From contig NZ_WTYS01000001.1 in assembly GCF_009827545.1 (NCBI RefSeq), positions 2,071,772 through 2,135,771 of the forward strand: a stretch of DNA of 64,000 bases, written 5' to 3'. The translations under genes were made by a program, and so were the position numbers. Positions 51,740 to 60,313 of this stretch are shown here, in pieces. Source of the DNA: Pontixanthobacter gangjinensis. Lineage in GTDB: Bacteria; Pseudomonadota; Alphaproteobacteria; Sphingomonadales; Sphingomonadaceae. A model generated the notes under the pieces. That model was not told where the DNA came from, did no database searches, and was given only the letters and a program-made list of their open reading frames with translations. Each line of letters starts with the position of its first letter. Positions within the stretch are counted from its first letter, which is position 1.

Positions 51740-51755
51740 GGTTACAGGTGTAACC
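51740..51755. promoter_or_regulatory. Palindrome of unknown role
   Basis: GGTTACA (51740-51746), spacer GG, TGTAACC (51749-51755): a perfect 7-bp inverted repeat. A related GTGTAACCC occurs at 51679-51687. The size and spacing fit a dimeric regulator's operator, but no gene start lies close on either side, so this is only a candidate. Confidence 0.35.
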
Positions 51756-51782
51756 CTAAACCCAACATTTGGCTGGTAACTC

Positions 51783-51848
51783 TCCCCGGCATTGCCCCAC
51801 CACTCCCTCGCGCGAAGCGGCGCGGCAATGGCGGGGCAATGGCGGGGA
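51783..51848 (-). terminator. Large GC-rich inverted repeat just after topA
   Basis: TCCCCGGCATTGCCCC (51783-51798) and GGGGCAATGGCGGGGA (51833-51848) pair at 15 of 16 positions around a 34-base loop that can itself form CGCGC/GCGCG. It begins 10 bp past the topA stop. No T-run follows, so it may act as an mRNA end-stabiliser or REP-like element rather than a simple intrinsic terminator. Confidence 0.5.
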
Positions 51849-51857
51849 CATATGACG

Positions 51858-54452
51858 CTACTCCTTGGCCGGAGCTTTTTTCTTTGCAGGCGCTTTCTTC
51901 TTAGCCGGAGCCTTCTTCTTCGCGGCCGGCTTTTTTGCAGCAGCCTTCTTCTTGGGCGCAGCTTTCTTTTTTGCCTTCTTCTTGGGCGGACCTTTGGCGA
52001 TGCGAGCGTCGATCAGTTCGATTGCTTGCTGCTCGGTCACATCCTCCGGCTTCATGCCTCGCGGTATCGTGGCATTGTTTGTGCCATCGGTGACATAGGG
52101 TCCATAACGGCCCGGCAGGACTTTCATCTCACCGCCGCTGGTCGGATGTTCTTTGAAAGTCTTGATCGGTTCTGCCTTGGCGCGGGTACCGCCCTTGCGA
52201 TTGGCGGCCTCCGCCAGCAGCGTCACCGCGGTGTTCATGCCGGTTTCGAACACATCCATCGTGCTGGTCAGCTTGGCATATTTGCCGTCATGCCGCAGAT
52301 ACGGGCCATAGCGGCCAATCGCGGCTTCGATGTCTTTATCAGTTTCGGGATGCTTGCCGACAATGCGCGGGAGGTCGATCAGTTTGACCGCCCATTCCAG
52401 ATCAAAATCGTCGAGGTCTTTGGGTATCGAGGCGCGTTTGGCTTCCTTGCCCTCGCCCATCTGTACATAGGGACCGAAACGCCCTGATTTGCGCTCAATT
52501 TCAAGACCCGTTTCGGGATGTTTCCCCAGAGGTTCGTCGGCCGCTTCCTCACCATCCGCACCCGGTTGGGCAAAGCGGCGGGTAAATTTGCATTCGGGGT
52601 AATTGGCGCAGGCAATAAAGGCGCCGAATTTGCCGCCACGCAGCGCAAGCCGGCCATCGGCGCGACCTTCCTTGTCACACATCGGGCAAAAACGCGGGTC
52701 TTTGCCGTCTTCGCGTTCGGGGAACAGATAATCGGACAGATATTCGTCCAGCACCTTGGTCACATCAGACGGTTGCTGCTCCATCACCTCGTCGGTTTTG
52801 GGTTTGAAATCCTTCCAGAATTTCGCGAGCAAATCCTTGTAAGCCGCCTTTCCGTCGGAAACGACATCGAGCTCGTCTTCCATGCTGGCGGTGAAATCAT
52901 AGGCAACATATTGTTCAAAGAACCGCTCCAGAAACGCGGTCAGCAAACGCCCTGATTCTTCAGCAAAGAAGCGGTTTTTCTCGACGCGGACATAATCGCG
53001 GTCACGAATTGTCTGGATGGTTGAGGCGTAGGTCGAAGGGCGGCCAATGCCCAATTCTTCCAGGCGTTTAACCAGGCTCGCTTCGGAAAAACGCGGTGGC
53101 GGCTGGGTGAAATGCTGGTTGGCCTCGACCGATTTTTTCGCAGGCCTGTCACCTTTGGACATGACGGGGAGCAATCCGGAATCGTCGTCCGCCTTATCGT
53201 CGAAGCTTTCCTCGTAAACGGCGAGGAAGCCGGGAAATTTGACCACTTGGCCGGTGGCGCGCAGTTCGTGCAGTCCGGCTGGATCGCGCAGTGTCACCGT
53301 GGTGCGTTCGAGGCTGGCCGATTGCATCTGGCTGGCCATCGCGCGTTTGAAAATCAAATCATACAGCTTGGCTTCGTCGCCCGAACTGGCCTTTGATTTA
53401 GTAAAGCTGGTTGGCCGGATTGCCTCATGCGCCTCCTGAGCGTTTTTGGCTTTGGTCGCGTAATGGCGCGGTTTCTCGGGCAGATAATGGCCGTCATACC
53501 GCTCGGAAATTGCCTTGCGGCAGGCGGAAATAGCGCTGCCATCCATCTGCACACCGTCGGTCCGCATATAGGTGATGTCGCCCGCCTCATACAGCTTCTG
53601 CGCCAGCCGCATCGTGTGACTGGCATTGTAGCCTAGCTTACGCGAGGCTTCCTGCTGCAAGGTCGAGGTTGTGAAAGGCGGTGATGGATGTCGTTTTTGT
53701 GGCTTGGTTTCGACCTGCTCAATGGTGAACGGGGCGTGCTCGATCTTGGCCTTGGCTTCAAGCGCGCTGCCTTCGTTGCCGATAGTCAGCTTCTCGATTT
53801 TCTTGCCGTCATATTTGACCAGCCGTGCATCGAATGCGGTACCGTCCTGCTCGAGCTTGGCGACAATTGACCAATATTCGTCAGAGCGGAACGCCTCGAT
53901 TTCGCGCTCCCGCTCAACAATCAGGCGCAGGGCAACAGACTGCACGCGGCCAGCACTTTTCGCACCGGGAAGTTTGCGCCATAATACGGGGCTAAGCGTA
54001 AAGCCGAACAATCGGTCAAGCGCGCGGCGACCAAGATATGCGTCGACCAGATCCATATCGATCTGTCGCGGTTTGCCCATCGCTTCGGTCACTGCGGTCT
54101 TGGTGATCGCGTTGAATGTCACACGGTCGACGCTATCGGGCACCGCCTTGCGTTTTTTCAGCAGTTCAAGAACGTGCCACGAAATCGCTTCGCCTTCGCG
54201 GTCAGGGTCGGTCGCGAGGATCAATCGTGTCGCGCTCTTCGACGCATCGACGATAGCCTTGACCTGGTCCTTGTTGCGCTTGTCCTGATAGACTTCCCAG
54301 CTCATGGCAAAGTCTTCATCCGGCCTTACCGCGTCATCCTTCTTCGGAAAGTCACGAACATGGCCGTAGGATGCGAGGACCTTGAAGTCCTTGCCCAGAT
54401 AGTTTTCGATAGTCTTCGCCTTGGCTGGCGATTCAACAATAACAAGTTGCAT
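51858..54452 (-). CDS. topA: DNA topoisomerase I
   Basis: 864 residues, type IA topoisomerase relaxing negative supercoils. TOPRIM domain at the N-terminus (VIVESPAKAKTIENYLG ... ATDPDREGEAISWH); active-site Tyr in DITYMRTDG near residue 300; one Cys4 zinc-finger-like repeat CPMCDKEGRADGRLALRGG-plus-CANYPECKF near 580-620, then several FGPYV/YGPYV repeats. The last about 45 residues are nearly only Lys, Ala and Pro (PAKKKAPAKKK), like a histone-H1 tail. ATG 54452. Confidence 0.96.
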   Translation of the reverse strand: MQLVIVESPAKAKTIENYLGKDFKVLASYGHVRDFPKKDDAVRPDEDFAMSWEVYQDKRNKDQVKAIVDASKSATRLILATDPDREGEAISWHVLELLKKRKAVPDSVDRVTFNAITKTAVTEAMGKPRQIDMDLVDAYLGRRALDRLFGFTLSPVLWRKLPGAKSAGRVQSVALRLIVEREREIEAFRSDEYWSIVAKLEQDGTAFDARLVKYDGKKIEKLTIGNEGSALEAKAKIEHAPFTIEQVETKPQKRHPSPPFTTSTLQQEASRKLGYNASHTMRLAQKLYEAGDITYMRTDGVQMDGSAISACRKAISERYDGHYLPEKPRHYATKAKNAQEAHEAIRPTSFTKSKASSGDEAKLYDLIFKRAMASQMQSASLERTTVTLRDPAGLHELRATGQVVKFPGFLAVYEESFDDKADDDSGLLPVMSKGDRPAKKSVEANQHFTQPPPRFSEASLVKRLEELGIGRPSTYASTIQTIRDRDYVRVEKNRFFAEESGRLLTAFLERFFEQYVAYDFTASMEDELDVVSDGKAAYKDLLAKFWKDFKPKTDEVMEQQPSDVTKVLDEYLSDYLFPEREDGKDPRFCPMCDKEGRADGRLALRGGKFGAFIACANYPECKFTRRFAQPGADGEEAADEPLGKHPETGLEIERKSGRFGPYVQMGEGKEAKRASIPKDLDDFDLEWAVKLIDLPRIVGKHPETDKDIEAAIGRYGPYLRHDGKYAKLTSTMDVFETGMNTAVTLLAEAANRKGGTRAKAEPIKTFKEHPTSGGEMKVLPGRYGPYVTDGTNNATIPRGMKPEDVTEQQAIELIDARIAKGPPKKKAKKKAAPKKKAAAKKPAAKKKAPAKKKAPAKKKAPAKE

Positions 54453-54597
54453 GGAAGCGGTTTCAAATCCTTCTGCGGGTTGCCGGCTTTTGACCAGCGT
54501 TCCCTTTCATGTGCGTATACGCGCGAAGGTGGGGTTGCGCCACTGCTTCCGTCAAGCGTCTTTTTGCAATGCTGAAACCAGACTATATTATCCCGCA

Positions 54598-56145
54598 TTA
54601 TTGCCCGAAGTCAGTAGGCAGGATGCAACGGCCTGCATCTTGCTGGCCCACGCTGCGAATGATTTCATTGCGGTCGGGCTCTATTCGGCGGCCAGAAATC
54701 TGGCTGTCGATCACGCGGCGCAGCAAAGCATCGAGACGGGTTACAAGATAGCAGTCAACAGCTGGCTTTGCATGGGGGTTACCAATTCCGCTATCGTCGG
54801 TCAGGAAGGTGTAACGCGACTGGGTAGACGCTGCCATCGCTCGCATCAGATATTCAGCCATATCAGCAACGCCTGATGCGCCAACCGGAACGATATGCAC
54901 ACGCTCGGCACGCAAATGTTCGGCAGCTCGCCATGTCATACCGATGTCCTGATCATGCGGCGGGGCATCCGCGACGAGGAGCAAAGATTTTACCGCGTCA
55001 TCGCGCCAAGGCTGGCCAGCGGCCCGGATCAGCGCGTCCTGCATCGCCTCGGGATAATCTCCGCCGCCATTCGCGCTTTGCTGGGCGATGTGACCTTTCG
55101 CGGCGGCAATGTCGGAAGATAGCGGATAGGTCCGGGTGACGAATTGATCGCCTTGATCGCGGTAGAATGTGAAGCCGACCCGGATGTCCAGATTGCGGTG
55201 CCGCCGATTGAGCGCGTCAACAATGCTGGTCAATTCAGCCTGCAAGAAGCGAAGCTCGTCAGACATTGATCCCGTCACATCGACCACTAACGCCAGATCG
55301 AGCTTGCGAACGCGTTCAGCGCCTCCGCCGAGAGTAAAACTAATGGTTTGAGTTCCATTTACCGAGGCAAGATCGACGCTGCGCCAATTGCTGTTGCCAG
55401 CGCGGACTTGGACTTTGCTACCAAGCCGATCGAGCTTCGGGAAGAATACTGAGCTGCCGTCTGCGACGGTGTCCAAAATAATGCTCCGACCATTGGCGCA
55501 GCGAACTTCAATCGGCACAAAAGGCATTGCCTGACCGCGCCGATCTTTAGCCACAATGGTCAGCAATCGTTCGGTATCTAGCAGCGGCAGATCGCGAGCC
55601 GATTGTCCGAGGCCCGAATTGCGAACATAGTCTGCGTAAAGTTCAGGGTTGAGCAGATCATCGTGCTCACCGGCTGTAAGAAGGCCGCTTTGAGGGCCCG
55701 GCTCCGGGCGCGGCTCCGGGCGAGGCATTGGACGCGGATAGCCTGGCATCGACCGCGTTTCAGGCGATGAAGTTTTCGCAGACCGTTCGCCAGACGCGTA
55801 TGCGCCAACTGATTCGGACGATGTGCCCTCCGCAGCAATCGCATGTGGCGGTGTGGGTGGCGGCGAAGGTGAAGGCGGTGGAGGAGGTGGTGGTGACGCA
55901 ACTGCCATCGCAACCGGCGGCGAGGCTGGAGCCCCTTCCCTGTCCATACGGTCACGGCGGACATTTTGCTGCTCCCGAATATCCGGCTCTCGGCCTAAAT
56001 CTGGCAGCGCAGCAGGGCGACGGCAAAGATCACCATAGTCTGAGGTGACAAGCCGCTCACCTTGAGCCCTGGTTGTTTGGGCAAAGCCAGTTGGTGTTGG
56101 CGCCAGCATCGCGGCGGCACATATGGATCCGATAATCTTACGCAT
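54598..56145 (-). CDS. Secreted VWA-domain protein with Pro-rich N-terminal linker
   Basis: 515 residues. Signal peptide about 1-22 (MRKIIGSICAAAMLAPTPTGFAQ); residues 75-150 are a Pro/Ala/Ser linker with runs of Pro and RPEPRPEPGP; the VWA domain begins near 280 with the MIDAS motif LALVVDVTGSMSDELRF and continues to about 480. Such proteins bind metal-dependent ligands in the periplasm or at the surface. No partner (MoxR ATPase, Bat genes) is adjacent. Function unknown. Confidence 0.85.
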   Translation of the reverse strand: MRKIIGSICAAAMLAPTPTGFAQTTRAQGERLVTSDYGDLCRRPAALPDLGREPDIREQQNVRRDRMDREGAPASPPVAMAVASPPPPPPPSPSPPPTPPHAIAAEGTSSESVGAYASGERSAKTSSPETRSMPGYPRPMPRPEPRPEPGPQSGLLTAGEHDDLLNPELYADYVRNSGLGQSARDLPLLDTERLLTIVAKDRRGQAMPFVPIEVRCANGRSIILDTVADGSSVFFPKLDRLGSKVQVRAGNSNWRSVDLASVNGTQTISFTLGGGAERVRKLDLALVVDVTGSMSDELRFLQAELTSIVDALNRRHRNLDIRVGFTFYRDQGDQFVTRTYPLSSDIAAAKGHIAQQSANGGGDYPEAMQDALIRAAGQPWRDDAVKSLLLVADAPPHDQDIGMTWRAAEHLRAERVHIVPVGASGVADMAEYLMRAMAASTQSRYTFLTDDSGIGNPHAKPAVDCYLVTRLDALLRRVIDSQISGRRIEPDRNEIIRSVGQQDAGRCILPTDFGQ

Positions 56146-56250
56146 GAAAATCCCCTCACGTTCCTATGCATGTAACAGTGTCACATCGAAATGAACGAGG
56201 GCTGAGTCGGCTGTTCAGCAAAATAGGTGAATGACAAACTGATCTGAGTC

Positions 56251-57357
56251 TTATTCCCCTGAAAGGCTCACCCTTCCAGCAGCATGCCGAACCAATGACC
56301 CGCTCAACTCCAGTTCCAGCAATGCCAATTGGACGGAGGCAGCGCTTCCTCCCGATTGTCTGATAAGTTCGTCCACCGCGACAGGCGCGTTGGAGAGCAG
56401 GCCAGAGATATTCGCCGGATCGGCATCGGCCAGCTCATCATACGCGATGTAACTGCCCTCCGCGCAATCATGCAAGGACGACCTTTGCTCACCGTCAAAG
56501 CCCGACATCAACTCCAGCACATCCTCCACAGACTGGACGAGCACGGCCCCCTCGCGAATCAAATGATTGCAACCTTGAGATCTCGCATCGAGTGGACTGC
56601 CGGGAATGGCCATGACCTCTCGTCCTGCTTCCCCTGCCAATCGCGCGGTGATAAGCGAGCCCGATTTCTGCGCTGCCTCGACCACTAAAGTGCCGGAGGC
56701 AAGCCCAGCAATAATCCGGTTGCGACTGGGGAAATGGCTACCTCGCGGCTCGGTGCCGGGCGGTTGTTCGGCCAGCAGCAATCCCTCTTGCGCGATCCGT
56801 TCCTGTAACTCTGCATGCTGCGGCGGGTAAGCGATCTCGATGCCGCTCGCGATCACCCCGACAGTAGACGATTTTGCCGCTGCCAATGCTCCCTTATGCG
56901 CAGCTCCATCGATCCCGCGCGCCAACCCTGACACAATTGTCAAACCCGCTTCTGCAAGGCCGACCGCAAAGTCTCGCGCCAATTTGACCGCAGCCGCCGA
57001 AGCGTTGCGAGCTCCGACCATCGCGACGCACGGTTTAGCGGCGATCGACAAATCCCCTCGCCAAGTCAGAATCGGCGGAGCGCTGTCAAGCCGCAGCAGC
57101 AATGCGGGGTATCCAGGTGAATCGTGAAACAGATATTTTGCGCCAGCCTGCCGCGTTGCGGCGACCTCGCTCTCGATCCGGTCGCGATTGGCAGGGATAT
57201 AGGTCCTGCCGCCTTTCTTGCCCAAATCGGGTAAAGCCTCCAGCGCCGCAACGGCATGCCCAAAGCGTGCAATCAATTGAAGATAGGTTACCGGCCCGAT
57301 GTTGGGCGAGCGGAGCAGCCGAATCCGCGCAAAGGCTTCTTCCTGGGAAAGCGACAC
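56251..57357 (-). CDS. dprA: DNA-processing protein DprA
   Basis: 368 residues. Loads RecA on incoming single-stranded DNA in natural transformation. Rossmann-like core with VAMVGARNASAAAVKLARDFAVGLA, TIVSGLARGIDGAAHKGAL, TVGVIASGIEIAYPPQHAEL, SHFPSRNRIIAGLASGTLVVEAA and a C-terminal winged-helix segment (SSNAPVAVDELIRQSGG-like). It follows plsY by about 10 bp on the same strand. Confidence 0.95.
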   Translation of the reverse strand: MSLSQEEAFARIRLLRSPNIGPVTYLQLIARFGHAVAALEALPDLGKKGGRTYIPANRDRIESEVAATRQAGAKYLFHDSPGYPALLLRLDSAPPILTWRGDLSIAAKPCVAMVGARNASAAAVKLARDFAVGLAEAGLTIVSGLARGIDGAAHKGALAAAKSSTVGVIASGIEIAYPPQHAELQERIAQEGLLLAEQPPGTEPRGSHFPSRNRIIAGLASGTLVVEAAQKSGSLITARLAGEAGREVMAIPGSPLDARSQGCNHLIREGAVLVQSVEDVLELMSGFDGEQRSSLHDCAEGSYIAYDELADADPANISGLLSNAPVAVDELIRQSGGSAASVQLALLELELSGSLVRHAAGRVSLSGE

Positions 57358-57367
57358 TAGCCTCGCC

Positions 57368-57958
57368 TCAACTCTTACTGCCGACCTTGGGCTCTGTGCC
57401 CTTGATCAGTCGGCCGATATTCTCTCGGTGAAGCCAGATAATCAACGCAGCGATAATTGCCAAAGTCATAGGAGCAACCGTCGGTCCGAAATAAAGCGAC
57501 GCGCCAGCCGCTGCGACGACAGCGGTCATACCAGCGAGCGAACTGACGCGAAAAATTACCAGCATCAAAATCCACACTGCAGCGTAAGTCAGGCCAATCG
57601 GCCACGCCAAACCAAAACAAACACCCGCATTCGTTGCAACACCCTTCCCGCCTTTAAATTTGAGCCAGACTGGAAAACAATGACCAAGAATTGCAAACAA
57701 AGCTACCCAGCCGAGATCATCCCAGAAAAACTGCCAAGCGAGATAGACGGGCAGGAAACCTTTCAGTCCGTCGAGCAACAATGTCGCCGCTGCCAGCCAT
57801 TTATTGCCAGTTCGCAAAACATTGGTCGCGCCGATATTGCCGCTGCCTATGCTACGAACATCGCCCATTCCTGCCAGCCGTGTCAGGATTAACCCGAACG
57901 GGATCGAGCCAAAGGCATAACCCATTAAAGCGGCCAATATCGTGTTGGTTTCGATCAA
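57368..57958 (-). CDS. plsY: Acyl-phosphate:glycerol-3-phosphate acyltransferase PlsY
   Basis: About 196 residues, multi-span inner-membrane enzyme making lysophosphatidate from acyl-phosphate. Conserved blocks GYAFGSIPFGLILTRLAG, RSIGSGNIGATNVLRTGNK, LLDGLKGFLPVYLAW, GHCFPVWLKFKGGKGVATNAGV. The frame is open to TTG 58003, but TTG 57958 has CAGGAG at good spacing and starts the first helix, so I prefer it. Followed by dprA with the same polarity. Confidence 0.93.
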   Translation of the reverse strand: MIETNTILAALMGYAFGSIPFGLILTRLAGMGDVRSIGSGNIGATNVLRTGNKWLAAATLLLDGLKGFLPVYLAWQFFWDDLGWVALFAILGHCFPVWLKFKGGKGVATNAGVCFGLAWPIGLTYAAVWILMLVIFRVSSLAGMTAVVAAAGASLYFGPTVAPMTLAIIAALIIWLHRENIGRLIKGTEPKVGSKS

Positions 57959-58056
57959 AGCGTCAACTCCTGTTGTGGGCCACCATAAGACGAATGCTTG
58001 CAATCGGTCACCGGAAAAATAAGGAGAAAGCTCGAAACTGGTGATAGGGCCGATGC

Positions 58057-58863
58057 GTGGACAATATTATTAAAGCTGACGCGCCAATCCTGATCTTCGA
58101 TTCGGGGGTCGGCGGACTGACCGTGCTGGCCGCGCTGCGCCGCATCCTGCCACAAGCGCCGGTTATCTTCGCTGCAGATCAAGCTGGCTTACCATACGGC
58201 ACCAAATCGGAAGCCGAGATCGCTGCGCGGGTCGCGGGCTTGCTAGGCCGGATGAGTGAACGCTACCGCCCTCGCCTCGCGTGCATCGCATGCAACACAG
58301 CTTCTACAATAGCCTTGGGAATGGTGCGCGATGTGCTAGAAATTCCCATTGTCGGAACCGTCCCCGCCATTAAGCCCGCAGCGGCAAGGACCAAATCGGG
58401 TGTGATCGGGCTGCTCGGGACCGAAGCAACTATCCGCCAAAGTTATGTTGATCGGCTCGAACAAGAATTCGCACAAGGGAAGCGGCTAATTCGCCATGCT
58501 GCACCTGGCTTGGTCGCCCCGGCAGAAGCAAAATTGCGCGGCCAGCCGGTTGATTCGGCGGCGATTGCGGATGCGGTTTCAGGGATGCGCGCAAAAGACA
58601 GCGGCGATCAGATTGACACGGTGGTACTTGCATGCACGCATTTCCCGCTTCTAAGCGAAGAACTTGGCGCATTGTTGGGCGCGGAAACCGAGCTGGTGGA
58701 CGGCGCTGAAGGAATTGCGAACCGGATCGTTAATTTGACAAGCGGGCAGGAATTTGTCCGCAATCGTCCAGATTTAGCAATAACTACCGGAGACTTGGGC
58801 GATTTTGAAACCTTGCGCGATGCTATGACCAGCTTTGGTATCGACCAGTTGGAACGATTTTAA
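58057..58863 (+). CDS. murI: Glutamate racemase
   Basis: 268 residues. Makes D-glutamate for peptidoglycan. The two catalytic Cys motifs are visible: [10 protein letters not shown] (near 75) and ACTHFPLL (near 190). N-terminal [14 protein letters not shown] and [11 protein letters not shown] are typical. The start is GTG 58057, with TAGGGC upstream. plsY is divergent, hemA follows on the same strand after 104 bp. Confidence 0.95.
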   Translation: MDNIIKADAPILIFDSGVGGLTVLAALRRILPQAPVIFAADQAGLPYGTKSEAEIAARVAGLLGRMSERYRPRLACIACNTASTIALGMVRDVLEIPIVGTVPAIKPAAARTKSGVIGLLGTEATIRQSYVDRLEQEFAQGKRLIRHAAPGLVAPAEAKLRGQPVDSAAIADAVSGMRAKDSGDQIDTVVLACTHFPLLSEELGALLGAETELVDGAEGIANRIVNLTSGQEFVRNRPDLAITTGDLGDFETLRDAMTSFGIDQLERF

Positions 58864-58967
58864 CTGCGAACGATTCGCAAAGATCGGGGTGGCAAAATGC
58901 AACTTGTCGGCCTAAATCGGCTCCCAGAAACGGCTGGCAAGACTCCAGCGAAACACGCAGGTTGGCG

Positions 58968-60188
58968 ATGAATTACGACCAAATCTTCGATCAAGCCATT
59001 GACCGTTTGCATTCCGAAGGGCGCTACCGCGTCTTTATAGATATTTTGCGTAACAAGGGCGCATTTCCAAATGCGCGCTGTTTCCATGGTCACAATGGTC
59101 CCAAGCCGATTACGGTTTGGTGTTCGAACGATTACCTCGCTATGGGACAGCACCCCAAAGTAATTTCCGCCATGGAAGATGCGCTGCACGATGTCGGTGC
59201 AGGCTCTGGTGGTACGCGCAATATCGGCGGCAACACCCATTACCATGTCGAGCTAGAGGGCGAATTGTCGGACCTGCACGGTAAAGAAAGTGCGCTGCTG
59301 TTCACCAGCGGCTATGTATCGAACGATGCAACGCTCTCGACCATTGCCAAGTTGCTGCCGGGCTGCGTTATTTTTTCTGACGAACTCAACCATGCCAGCA
59401 TGATCGCAGGCATACGTAATTCGGGCTGCCCGAAACGCGTTTTCCGCCATAATGATCTGGAACATCTGGAAGAATTGCTTGCGGCGGAAGACACCGAGAT
59501 CCCAAAATTGATTGCGTTTGAAAGCGTCTATTCGATGGATGGTGACGTCGCTCCAATTCACGCGATTTGCGACCTTGCGGAAAAATATAACGCGCTGACT
59601 TACATCGATGAAGTCCACGCGGTCGGGATGTATGGTAAACGCGGTGGCGGCATTTCGGAGCGTGATGAAGCAGCAGACCGGATTGATATAATTGAAGGCA
59701 CTCTGGGAAAAGCATTCGGCGTGATGGGCGGCTATATCGCGGCTGACCAAAAGATCGTCGATTGCATCCGATCCTATGCGCCAGGCTTTATTTTCACGAC
59801 TTCGCTCAGCCCTGCTTTGGTTGCCGGCGTTTTGGCATCGGTACGACATCTGAAGCAATCGAGCGAAGAGCGGGACGCACAGCAACTCAACGCCGCTATG
59901 CTCAAAACAAAACTTTCCGCCGCAGGCCTGCCAGTCATGCCGAGCGAGACACACATCGTGCCGTTGATGGTTGGCGATCCCGTTCGGGCGAAGAAAATCA
60001 GCGATATTTTGCTTGCTGAATATGGTGCCTATGTTCAGCCAATCAATTATCCGACTGTACCGCGCGGAACAGAGCGGTTGCGTTTCACTCCGGGCCCCGC
60101 ACACACCGAGGAAATGATGGACGAACTGACATTGGCCTTGGTGGAAATCTGGGACCGGTTGGAATTGGAGCTGCGTAAAGCGGCCTAA
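58968..60188 (+). CDS. hemA: 5-aminolevulinate synthase
   Basis: 406 residues. PLP enzyme that condenses glycine with succinyl-CoA to give 5-aminolevulinate, the alphaproteobacterial (C4) route into heme and bacteriochlorophyll. Substrate/PLP motifs: [21 protein letters not shown], the catalytic Lys in [16 protein letters not shown], and [12 protein letters not shown]-like [13 protein letters not shown] chose ATG 58968 (CGCAGG upstream) over TTG 58962. Confidence 0.97.
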   Translation: MNYDQIFDQAIDRLHSEGRYRVFIDILRNKGAFPNARCFHGHNGPKPITVWCSNDYLAMGQHPKVISAMEDALHDVGAGSGGTRNIGGNTHYHVELEGELSDLHGKESALLFTSGYVSNDATLSTIAKLLPGCVIFSDELNHASMIAGIRNSGCPKRVFRHNDLEHLEELLAAEDTEIPKLIAFESVYSMDGDVAPIHAICDLAEKYNALTYIDEVHAVGMYGKRGGGISERDEAADRIDIIEGTLGKAFGVMGGYIAADQKIVDCIRSYAPGFIFTTSLSPALVAGVLASVRHLKQSSEERDAQQLNAAMLKTKLSAAGLPVMPSETHIVPLMVGDPVRAKKISDILLAEYGAYVQPINYPTVPRGTERLRFTPGPAHTEEMMDELTLALVEIWDRLELELRKAA

Positions 60189-60313
60189 GCTAAAAAGATC
60201 GGCATAGGTCTGACGGGTAAATTCCCATTCCTTAATTCGATAGTAACCAACAGGGCGTACTGAAAGCCCATGTTTTACGCGCGCCTCATCAACGTCACAT
60301 TGCGATCACGGCT

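Larger units (their letters stand above)
51469..51857. other. Gene-free stretch with repeats and palindromes
   Basis: No convincing gene in either strand; the open frames here lack family-like sequence. It contains a REP-like arm, a GGTTACA palindrome and a long GC-rich inverted repeat close to the topA stop, each listed separately. A TATA-poor mixed-composition segment lies at 51540-51680. Confidence 0.6.

Noticed and set aside
51354-51740. 128-codon plus-strand frame behind era
   Set aside because: Composition and sequence look random, it covers a REP-like arm and lacks a ribosome-binding site.
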